A stretch of DNA of 64,000 bases, taken from contig OX465282.1 of NCBI GenBank assembly GCA_949987705.1, forward strand, positions 8,978,501-9,042,500, given 5' to 3'. Position numbers and translations under genes: made by a program. Origin of the DNA: Thereva unica. Its lineage: Eukaryota; Arthropoda; Insecta; Diptera; Therevidae. A model generated the notes under the pieces. The model ran no database searches. It had not been told where the DNA came from and saw only the letters and a list, made by a program, of their open reading frames with translations. Every line of letters starts with the position of its first letter. The stretch's first letter is position 1. This document shows positions 45,733 through 54,399 of the stretch, one piece after another.

Positions 45733-46210
45733 GAGCGCGTTCAAAAACCTTACTATGGTTAACCATGGTTAACTATGGTAAACTTTTGTCGTTCAAAAAC
45801 TCCGTGGTTAACTACAACATAACCACGAGCATAACTTTTTGGCGTTCAAAAACTCCCGTGGTTAACCATGGTGTAGTTAAATTTTAACCATGCTCGGGAG
45901 CATGGTTAGCGATAGTTAAGAAGAAGAAGAATAAAAACAATTTTTTGACATTTGTTTTAATGTTAATAATGAACAAAACAAAGTGGGATTTGTGAGATTA
46001 TTTTAAATAAATAATTATTGGAAATAATTGAGGGAAATAGCCGACACTATTTTATGGAAAAAAATTTTAAATTTTCTTTACCACGTAGTTAACCACGGTG
46101 CGTTCAAAAACCTCCATGGTTAAACATAAACTTTCATGGTTAAGTGAAGTGATGTAGCATAACCACAGCTTACCTCGTGGTTTACTATAGTAAGGTTTTT
46201 GAACGCGCTC
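45733..46210. mobile_element. MITE with CTG target duplication and GGTTAACC repeats
   Basis: A 478-bp element with ends GAGCGCGTTCAAAAACCTTA and the same inverted. It is flanked by CTG (45730-45732, 46211-46213). The interior contains repeated ACCATGGTTAAC and AACTACGGT-like palindromes near both ends. Removing it restores LINE sequence matching the 39.0-kb copy. The transposase family is uncertain; a 3-bp duplication suggests a PIF/Harbinger relative. Confidence 0.88.
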
Positions 46211-47269
46211 CTGCTATTCCATCGGCGCACAGTGGGGCAAAATGCCAAAAAGCTGGCCAAAAGTCGAAAAATCGAAGTTCGATTTTCGAACTTTTTGCCT
46301 GATAAATATTTAGTAGGAGACCCCTGCCACACAATAAACCGGTTTATGGCGGTCAGGTGTCCTTTTTCTCTTCGCAGGATCAGTGCAAAAGTGACCGTTG
46401 CAGCAAGTGATTGTTAGAATTTTTAAGGTCTTGTCGAAGCTGCTATTTGTGGATTTTTTTCCTGGTATGTAGATATTGTCTATTTTTATACCTGTGTAAT
46501 TAATTAATTAATGAAAGACAGTGAAATTTTTATAATTTTTGCTAGAATATTAAAAGTCTCGCTAGGTCCCGCTTTAAATTTTTTTTTAATATGTTCCTTA
46601 AACATTTCTACATAAAATACAAACAACAACAATTGACTTTTTGCGATCTTTTAGTCGGTGGACGTTTTTATTTAAAAAGTGCATCATTTTATGGTTTATT
46701 CCCTTCCCTTATTTTTGTATAAATAACCTTTTTATGTATGTTACATATGTTATGTATGTATTATATAATATATTTATATAAATATTAATTTTATTAACTG
46801 CTGCATAAAATTTTTCGGAATGTTCTTTATATTTGTTGAGTTCGGAAACAATATAGGTAAATTAAGTTGAAAAAAGCGAAATAGCGGAAATAATTGGGTA
46901 TAGGCTAAAATGAATGTGGCAGAGAGCTTCCTTTTAGGGTTCTTATAAGGGGTTATAAAGTCTACCGATTTTCTATCCTTCATCTAGGAGTTTAAGGGTC
47001 AAAATATCAGTTTTTTTTGCAAATACATGTTAAATGGTAAGTGTTATCATAAAATAGTGTTTAAAAAATTTGTATATTATACTATTATTTGCAAAAAAAT
47101 GTTCTGAATTTTCTGTTTTAAAGATTTAAAATACTGGTATCCACTTATTTGCGACTTGTAAAGATCATCAGACGTTCAATAAATCCTTTGTTGGACTACA
47201 TGGTTAATATTTTCAGGAGTGATTTCCTTACAAGTTTTTATTTAAAATTTTATCTTTTTATTAAAAAAA

Positions 47270-47710
47270 AGGCCGATAAATTCGAAATCAGCGACCCGAA
47301 AAACCCCCGTATACCAAGTTTTGTAGCGTATCCTTCAATCGTCTTCGCAGCAACATGGGATCCTTTACTACTTTTAGTCGCCATTTTGCAGCCGCCATCT
47401 TGTTTACGAAAAAATGAACACTAAATTCGTAATCAGGGACCCCAAAAACCCCCGTATACCAAGTTTTATAGCAATTGAAGGATATTTCACTACTTTTAGT
47501 CGCCATTTTGAAGCCGCCATCTTGTTTATGAAAAAATGGACACTAAATTCGTAATCAGCGACCCCGAAAACCCCCGTATACCAAGCTTTGTAGCATTTGA
47601 AGGATATTTAACTACTTTTGGTCGCCATTTTGAAGCCGCCATCTTGTTTATGGAAAAATGGACACCAAATTCGTGATCACCGACCCCAAAAACCCCCGTA
47701 TACCAAATTT
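47270..47710. repeat. Tandem array of 122-bp units
   Basis: ATACCAAR marks each unit at 47311, 47456, 47578 and 47700, giving spacings of 145, 122 and 122 bp; the first unit carries about 23 extra bases. Each unit has TTCGTAATCAGCGACC, CAAAAACCCCCGTATACC, TTTTAGTCGCCATTTTG and AGCCGCCATCTTGTTTATG. Parts also occur at 18216 (inverted). Confidence 0.92.
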
Positions 47711-47734
47711 CAAATTAATTCATCATTCATCATT

Positions 47735-47905
47735 GCGCTCCTTTAATCCCTCATGGGACATAGGGCGGAAACAGCTGCCCTCCATCGGACTCTGTTTTGC
47801 GCGACAGCTCTCAGCTCCGACCAGGATCTCCCAGTTGTTGTGGCTTCTGCTAGTAGGGTTCTCCTCCACGTTGTTCTAGGTCTTCCGACTCGACGGGATC
47901 CTTGC
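47735..47905 (-). mobile_element. RTE-like LINE C-terminus (family D) inside the Transib-like element
   Basis: Minus-strand translation gives NPQGSRRVGRPRTTWRRTLL, then EATTTGRSWSELRAVAQNRV and WRAAVSALCPMRD before a stop. This is the well-known C-terminal signature of this LINE group, uninterrupted over about 55 residues. Related pieces are at 16395-16525 and 57338-57388. Confidence 0.85.
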
Positions 47906-48299
47906 GGATTAATTGGTTAATGTTAAAGACTTTTGGCCAGCTTTTCGGCCTTTTGCCCCACTGTGCGGCGCCTGGCGATTTGTTGCTGTTCTGCCTTTTT
48001 ACAGCTTCCCGTACCTCATCCAGTTTGGTGGTTCTATTGAGCTGTTATCTTAGGGGATTACAAATGCCTCTGTCGGTGCATTCTCGTTTCGTATGGAGAT
48101 AGGATTCAATAAGTGGCGAGTTTCTTTGTACGTTTGTCTAATCTCCCTTCATTGAAGTCTTCCTGTATCTGTAAGATTCTCCTATTTAGATATTCCCTCT
48201 TCTTCTTTCTGCACGGCTTATATGCGATTTTTCTTTTTTCCTTGAAGACTCAACCCAAACTCTCCTTGAATATTTATTCATCTTCGAGTACCAATAATT

Positions 48300-50225
48300 T
48301 CATGCAGAGTTATTGGACATGTTTAATAATATAGATTATGTTACCTCTTCTTATGAGAACACATAAGCTGCTAAAGTTCGAACTTTAATGACCAAAATAC
48401 ACCAACCAAAAAAAAAATAATGAATTGAATAAGTATCTATCACCGATCCAGATATAATTCAAACTTAGTTAACACGATAATCAAACTAAATCCAACCTGT
48501 TGGATTTATCATCACTACACTTCTCTCCTCGAGGATGACAAATTAATCGAGGCATAGGAAATGCCGCACGATTCATCATTGAAAATAGATTGATCACAAA
48601 ATTCCTTCCTAGTCCGATATTAATTTCCAAAACTTTATGGGCTATAAATAACTAGCGATGTTCTGGCTCTGGTGTATCACTATGTGCACACAAGTACGGC
48701 TTCGAGTCCCTTTCTTACTGACATACCACAGACATTCCAGCACAAGTATATTAGAGCCCATAAATCACGTAGAGCACATAAAAGTAAACGAATCCTCCCC
48801 CGCCCCCCTACCCACCGGCAGCAAATGGGGAAACATTTCTAAAGTCATATGTTGCGCTGCCTGCACATAGCATAGCATAGAGGCTTCTATCTATCTACTA
48901 CGGATTATTTTTCCGCTTGGTGATAAATATCGTTCCTTCTCTCACCTTCGGCACTACACCAATGGAAAACGGAAGCTGTTAAAGGATTTATTAGGTAGAG
49001 GTGACACATAAACCAGGATGCGATTACTTATTAAAGACCAGGTCTAATTACATGTGAGCATCAACAGAACCTGATGGAGAACCAGCCATAGAGGGAAGGG
49101 GCGGCCCCTGTGTACAAGGCGCACCTTTGCATCCCTGTTAACGGGAAGTCCTAATGAAATTTTTACGATTCTATTTTGCCGGGAAAATTAATTGGTGTGA
49201 AATAGCCTTAATAAACATAAAAACTAAAAGCTATGAGAAAACACGCAATTGTATTCATTCCCTTGTATACCCCCACTGGGTTCGAGTCTCGGGACTGCAG
49301 TTCGGGGGGTTGACTGGTAATAAAATGCTATAAACACCGATTTGAGTACACTTGTCGCAAATAGAAATAAAAGAAATTTAATGGGATGTTTTTAGGACTT
49401 TTTTGGGGACACCTTAAAGTGGCCTCTTCATACCCTTTTAATACTTCCCATATTTTAGCACCTAGGAAACCTTGATTGCATCGCAATAGGATTAAGTGAG
49501 TGAAATATTGATGGGGTCTGGGTTATGGACGAAACGAAGAAACGCGATGTTTTCCCCAACATTGTACATAAAAAATTTGCGTTTTTCCTTACAGAAAAAA
49601 ATAATGAAAAAGTAATGAATAATTCAACAACAAACCAACTCTATATAAATCAGTATTACTGGTATAAGCTTAAGCATTGTTTTTTTTTTGTATAATTGTC
49701 GCGCTTCCGAAAAATCTAGATTATAAATATGTAGTTTATTCTTTTTACGAAGCACAAAGACTCATTCTCATTCCTTAGTAGTGCTATTCAATCAATACTT
49801 TCGAAGATAAAGCATTTAAATCCAATTCAATAAGCCCTCCTAAAATACTCCACACTTATCTAAAACCTGAGTTTGAGTGATCTTGAGACTTTTAAAAAGC
49901 CAACCGAGAATTCATAAATATTAATCAAATCACGAAGACCCCTTCTCTTCTCTATGGCACAAATAATTGTGCACATTTGAAATCATTATCTTAAATAGTA
50001 CTTGTAGTGTTCAGTTCTTAACACTCGAGAAGAAATGTTTAAAATGGTTTGTAAGTGTTCTTGACTAGAATTCAAGGAACGATTTGTATTGTTAAAATTT
50101 TTATTAAAGATTGTCTAAAAAAAGTATGTCTAGAGGGTAAGGATGCAGTGTATCACCTATCTTAATCGGCCACCTACTCGGCCACCAAACCAGTTTTTCT
50201 GAAACATCTTGTAATCGCTTTTAAG
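48300..50225. other. Non-coding AT-rich stretch
   Basis: No gene, terminal repeat or RNA is recognised. A B-box-like GGTTCGAGTC at 49278 has no A box upstream. Confidence 0.45.
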
Positions 50226-50261
50226 TTAATTTTGGTTATAATAAAATTTGTTTTTGCGGGA

Positions 50262-50527
50262 TGTCTGCATAAAAAAGGTCACTTGCGTAGAACCAATAGT
50301 CTTCCAGATGTAGGGATAAATTGGAGATTGCACTACATGTTCCCGCATCACCTACCACCCCTACGAAAAGTAGGTGGTTCGGTGGAGGAGATATTGGACG
50401 AAGCAATATACTGCCTTCTCTACCTTTAGGAATGGTAGAGGGGGCATCTGACGGCATAATATCGAAACTTAATTTCATCCCAGATTTTGATATCCAGATC
50501 CCTACCAAATGGGAAAATTTCCAGTAA
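50262..50527 (+). pseudogene. Exon-like remnant, unidentified
   Basis: Two overlapping + frames look like one protein broken by a frameshift near 50345: first KKGHLRRTNSLPDVGINWRL, then SPTTPTKSRWFGGGDIGRSN, ILPSLPLGMVEGASDGIISK and LNFIPDFDIQIPTKWENFQ with a stop at 50525. The S/T-P and R-x-x-S-type composition looks like a eukaryotic regulatory protein rather than a transposon. I do not recognise the family. It could be a processed pseudogene or a real terminal exon with an assembly error. Confidence 0.4.
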
Positions 50528-50799
50528 AACTAGATCTATGGCGGGAGTGCATTTCATCACACGGGCACACTTCAGGCAATGCGCTATATAGGTGCTCTAG
50601 ACTGTAGTAGATATTCGCCTCTTTAGCCTCTTCGTTCGTTCCCACATCCTAATCAGCCCCTGCCAGGGGTGAAAGATAGCGGTTATATCCAGGCCTGCCA
50701 TATAACCTTGCCCGGGACTAAAATATGATTCGGGGCTCCTTTAAGGATGTTGAAATTCCAGAAAATCTTTTTCCCAAAAAAAAAAGTTTATTCATTTTT

Positions 50800-50985
50800 T
50801 AGGGTAGTTATTGAATGTGGTCCGAAAATCGAAATCGTAATTTTCAACGTATTTTCATTTTTCGAGATCCCAATAGCAGTTTTCAGAGGTATGTCTGTGT
50901 ATGCATACGTATATGGTAATTTTGTCATGCCCGATATCGCGCTAAGCAAAAAAAATATCGACTTCTTTGAGCTCCCGAGTAAAAG
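50800..50985. repeat. Inverted copy of the 17.9-18.15 kb repeat
   Basis: GGTCCGAAAATCGAAATCGT, CAACGTATTTTCATTTTTCG and GCCCGATATCGCGC, then ATATCGACTTCTTTGA, are the inverse of blocks at 17930-18140. The order is kept, so this is a second copy of one dispersed repeat. Confidence 0.65.
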
Positions 50986-50999
50986 TGATAAATTGGCTT

Positions 51000-51430
51000 A
51001 CGGCGGGCGAACCATGGCCGCTTGGCTTTTTAAGGGGAATATGATGGCCTAGAATTTTTAACAATATTTAATGGGAGGACATACGACCTCACGATGACTA
51101 AACTTTACCAAAAAATTTAAATGGCTAAGAACTAAGCTGTACACGCGGGCATTTCACCTTGAATTTGATCCAAAAAAGAATCTGCCACAAATGTATTTTT
51201 TTATCTGAATTTGAACATTTTCGTTATGTACAGTGAATGACTCTTTCGATTTATCACACAAGATTATCGAGGTGCAAGAAGAACAAGCTCGCCAGACGTC
51301 GGTTAGCTGTACGTGTAATATGTGGTGCGTGTTGATTTATATTTTAGTGGGAAATTATATGTTCTTTATGCTAACGATACCAATAATCCTGCTTGAACTT
51401 TTGCATATGCTACGATGTGGATAAACGGCT
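51000..51430. other. Non-coding stretch
   Basis: No gene is recognised; the small + frame at 51233-51424 has no family resemblance. Confidence 0.35.
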
Positions 51431-51434
51431 CGCA

Positions 51435-52060
51435 GATGTACCTGAAAAATATCGCTTCGGCAAACTCGAATTGGATCACCAATCACAAAATGAGTTGGTG
51501 TTAAAGGGGAAAAATCATTTGGATCAGAGGGTAACGGAGTTAGGGGTCTGGAGTTTAGAATAGCTTCAATCTCCATGACTAAAGTATTGAATTGTTGAAA
51601 CGTAAATAATTCTGTCCCAATACGCGTCTAAGGTGATGTTTAAAAGATTTAACGGCAGCCTCTCAGAGACCGCCGAAGTGAGGAGCTTGGGTGGGCTGAA
51701 ATGTCAAGCAATGTTTTTTGCAGCTAGATAATCACGAACCTTATTGTTATGTTCTTCGGAAATCAGTAGATTCTTGAGCTCTTTGAGTTTATTATTAGCT
51801 CCAACAAAACTCGTTCCGATGTCAGAATAAATTGACACACATTTCCCACGACAAGATACTCGTATAAACCGTTTTAAAGCAGCTAAGAATCCTTCAGTGG
51901 TGCGATCACTCACAGACTCCAAGTGAATAGCCTTCGTGACGAAACAAACGGATACAGCAACATAAATTTTTATCTTGTTACGATTTCGAAAACGTTTCTC
52001 CTTAATTAGAAAAGGACTGCAATAGTCTATAAGCATGTATGTAGGCATGTACACAAATCT
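51435..52060 (-). pseudogene. BEL/Pao retrotransposon integrase remnant
   Basis: On minus it reads VSVCFVTKAIHLESVSDRTT, EGFLAALKRFIRVSCRGKC, IYSDIGTSFVGANNKLKEL (second catalytic D region), then after a frameshift APHFGGL followed by a stop where W is expected, then EAAVKSFKHHLRRVLGQNY with the catalytic E region. Another frame gives MEIEAILNSRPLTPLPSDPN and LTPTHFVIGDPI. This is the characteristic BEL/Pao integrase sequence. Stops and frameshifts show it is dead; no LTRs were found. Confidence 0.9.
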
Positions 52061-52119
52061 TACAATTTGACTTTGACCCACTTCCATATAACCGATTAAC
52101 TTGAAATTTTGCACATATG

Positions 52120-52380
52120 TTTAGTTCGCGTGACAATGCAATCTGACCACTTTGTAAAAAAATCAAGATGGCGGTTCCAAGATGGCGGACGAATTTCACA
52201 ATTGTGCTTCCCGCCCCTCGACATGGGTATCAAGTGAAAGGGTATGACAAGTAGAATAAAATTAGCTGTGAGGCGTAGTTTAAAATTCAAAATGGCGGCC
52301 AAGACAAAATGGCGGACTATGTTTTTCCTTACAATGCACTCGATATGGGTATCAAATGGGGCGCTAGCGAAAAGTTCCGA
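52120..52380. repeat. Dispersed repeat with AARATGGCGG motifs
   Basis: AAGATGGCGGTTCCAAGATG, AAAATGGCGGCC and AAAATGGCGGACTATG occur with two GATATGGGTATCAA-like blocks (52220 CGACATGGGTATCAAGTG, 52330 CGATATGGGTATCAAATG). This gives two diverged units about 110 bp apart. Confidence 0.55.
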
Positions 52381-52384
52381 TGTC

Positions 52385-52910
52385 CATAATAAATAAGAGT
52401 ATAGGTGGCCATACCCCGATTAGACTAAAAATGAACCCATAGTCGAAGGAAATAGAGTGAAGACTTTTTTTTTCATTCCAATTCTAGGCCTCAAAGAGCT
52501 CTATCTAAATATTTAGGTTAGCCAAAGTTGACGTACTGCATGAAGCCTTTTTCTTTTTGGTAGAAGTTGTATGGTAAGGATTCCCTATAGTCCGTTATGT
52601 ACTTAGGCACCAAAGGATAGCTCTTAGATAGATAGTTCTACAATTGGAATGAAATTATAAGCTGCAGAACGATGACCTGATAAACAAAATATTTGAGAGC
52701 GCAAACAGAAAACTCAGAATGCAGTACTATTTTCCTCAACATAGGATACCTCTGAGATTAATGATGACTCAGTTAAGTCGAGTCAACTCAGTAATGCCAC
52801 AAACGTTGTAATACTTACAAGTGAAACATCGAGCATCGTTTATAAAGAAGAGTTACAGTGAATTGTTTGCCTTGTATTAATATATTATGCACATTTTTGT
52901 ATTGGCAGTG
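52385..52910. other. Non-coding stretch
   Basis: No gene or repeat is recognised. Confidence 0.35.
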
Positions 52911-52918
52911 CCGTGCGG

Positions 52919-53321
52919 TAGTGATGAGCAAGACTTTTCTTGCAGTTCTTCCTTTTATTGTACATTTAGCAAGACCAAAGCAAGAACAAGGCAAGACAGG
53001 AAAAAATAAGACTACAAGATCAAGATAGCAAGACTTTTTGCTCATCACTAAATGCCTAAAGTCTTGCAGTGATGAGCAAAAAGCCTTCGAAAAAGTCTTG
53101 CTAAAAGTCTTGCAAAATTTCTTGCAAAAAGTCTTGCAGTCTTGTCTTTGTACTGCGAAATGTGAAAGACAAGACATTTTGCTCAATACTGTAAAACTTT
53201 TCGCACTAAGTGATGAGTAAAAAGTCTTGCTATCTTTATCTTTCAGTCTTGACTTGTCCTTGTCTTGTCTTGGTCTTGCTTGGTCTTGCTAAATGTGCAA
53301 GACTAGTCTTGCTCATCACTA
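52919..53321. mobile_element. Full-length hAT-like MITE, AGTCTTGC family
   Basis: A 403-bp element with ends TAGTGATGAGCAAGACTTTT and, inverted, TAGTGATGAGCAAGACTAGT. It is flanked by CCGTGCGG (52911-52918) and CCGTGGGG (53322-53329), matching at 7 of 8 positions. The interior is largely AAGTCTTGC repeats on both strands and internal copies of the end motif. There is no gene. Confidence 0.85.
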
Positions 53322-53570
53322 CCGTGGGGGTGGTATGCTAAAACATGTAATAACGAAACACGAAAACGGAAAGCAGCAAGGGTCTTTTTCAGGATCAAAT
53401 CAGTAGTGTCGTCTTTTAATGTTTTCAATATTCGTCTCACGCTGAAATGTATTTAGTTGATATTTTTAGGGGCGACAGATGGTGACTTTTTGGAGTGCGA
53501 CCACTTTGCCAACTTTACAAAATTCATGACTTTTCTTAGAGCTTTTTAAAAAAAAAAGTTGAGTCGCCAT

Positions 53571-53717
53571 TAGTGATGAGCAAACGCAAGAACTAGACAA
53601 GCCTAATCTAGTCTTGTTCTTGTTCTTGCAAGCATAACTAAGTCTTGTTCTTGCTCTTGCTAAATGTGCAAGAACAAGACAAGACTGCAAGAACAAGACA
53701 ATTTTTGCTCATCACTA
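53571..53717. mobile_element. Short hAT-like MITE, AGTCTTGC family
   Basis: It begins TAGTGATGAGCAAACGCAAG and ends TTTTTGCTCATCACTA, with GTCTTGTTCTTGC repeats inside. No clear 8-bp target duplication is seen (GTCGCCAT against GAGTTGGC), so one flank may have changed. Confidence 0.7.
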
Positions 53718-53929
53718 GAGTTGGCTGATTTGCATACCTACACTGTTTCGTGATCTTGCCCGTGTACAGAAGTGAGAATCCATACACGGATCGATAGAAA
53801 TGAAACCCATTTAAAGCTATGTAGTTTGAACTGCTCGCGTGCGACTGTTTTTGCCTGTCGGAAGCGGTTTCAGTTGCGTGGTTGCACTTCAACTGAACTA
53901 GTTGACTCTTTGCCAAAACCGCGTAACTA

Positions 53930-54050
53930 AAAAACTAAAACCGATTGATCCAAAAATAATTGTGCTCGTGTGTCAAGTGACTTTTGTGAAACCAGTTTGA
54001 AATTGCGATTGCAAATCGGTCGACTCGTGTGGGGAGGGCCTTACACTCCA
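53930..54050. repeat. Dispersed repeat, copy of 15119-15230
   Basis: It shares CGATTGATCCAAAA, GCTCGTGTGT and GTGAAACCAGTTTG with the 15.1-kb block. Function and superfamily are unknown. Confidence 0.4.
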
Positions 54051-54117
54051 CAAAATATACATGTGTCCAAGTATCTTTATGTGCGCGTATTCGAAAGTAA
54101 ACAATTACTAAGTTTCC

Positions 54118-54325
54118 AGGCAGAGTTTACCCTGGGTTGACTCAGAGTAAACGCTTATGTGTCGTCGTTGGTATATGTGCAGTAAATGATACTCAATCAC
54201 GCGCAATTGCAAAACTCGGCTTAACGGGACTGGTTTCGTTCAGTTTACTTGGATTTAACGAAACTTTATTCAACCTACGTTTCCATGGACGTCTACTTTG
54301 AGAAAACCCAGGGTAAACTCTGGAT
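54118..54325. mobile_element. Foldback/MITE candidate with AGAGTTTACCCTGGGTT ends
   Basis: AGAGTTTACCCTGGGTT at 54123 is matched by the inverse complement at about 54306-54322, followed on both sides by CTCA and AGTA blocks. The spacing is about 200 bp. The target duplication is not clear, although TTA follows the right end. Confidence 0.55.
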
Positions 54326-54336
54326 TAAAACACAGT

Positions 54337-54388
54337 ACATGTGGAGCATAAGGGGATTACCCACATGTGGAGCATAAGGGGATTACCC
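54337..54388. repeat. Exact 26-bp tandem duplication
   Basis: ACATGTGGAGCATAAGGGGA and TTACCC occur twice in direct succession, at 54337 and 54363, without mismatch. This looks like a recent small duplication next to the MITE candidate. Confidence 0.9.
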
Positions 54389-54399
54389 TTCTTTACGTT

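Larger units (their letters stand above)
46228..47965. mobile_element. Transib-like element carrying a tandem array and a LINE tail
   Basis: A 1738-bp element with ends CACAGTGGGGCAAAATGCCA and, inverted, CACAGTGGGGCAAAAGGCCG. Similarity extends about 38 bp with two mismatches. It is flanked by CGGCG (46223-46227, 47966-47970). No transposase is visible. The interior includes AT-rich DNA, a 122-bp tandem array (47270-47710) and a minus-strand RTE-like LINE tail (47735-47905). It lies in the family E LINE, 17 bp from the CTG-flanked MITE. Confidence 0.88.
44262..48258 (-). pseudogene. RTE-like LINE (family E), second copy, interrupted twice
   Basis: LINE sequence occupies about 44262-45732, 46211-46227 and 47966-48258 on minus. 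It starts with a linker (CRKKKREYLNRRILQIQEDF) and continues into the pre-RT part, [46 protein letters not shown], motif A (VYQIFVDFQQAYDS) and LGVPSKL. It ends with KTVYLGSTITKR, RRILLANRAFYAQ, LAGHIVRMDDSRIPKR and GRPRRRWMESVTADVK. The 3' end is near 44262. Frameshifts and two DNA transposon insertions inactivate it. Confidence 0.9.

Noticed and set aside
49270..49300. Possible third SINE or tRNA B box (GGTTCGAGTC)
   Set aside because: No A box at the expected distance and no match to the SINE body.
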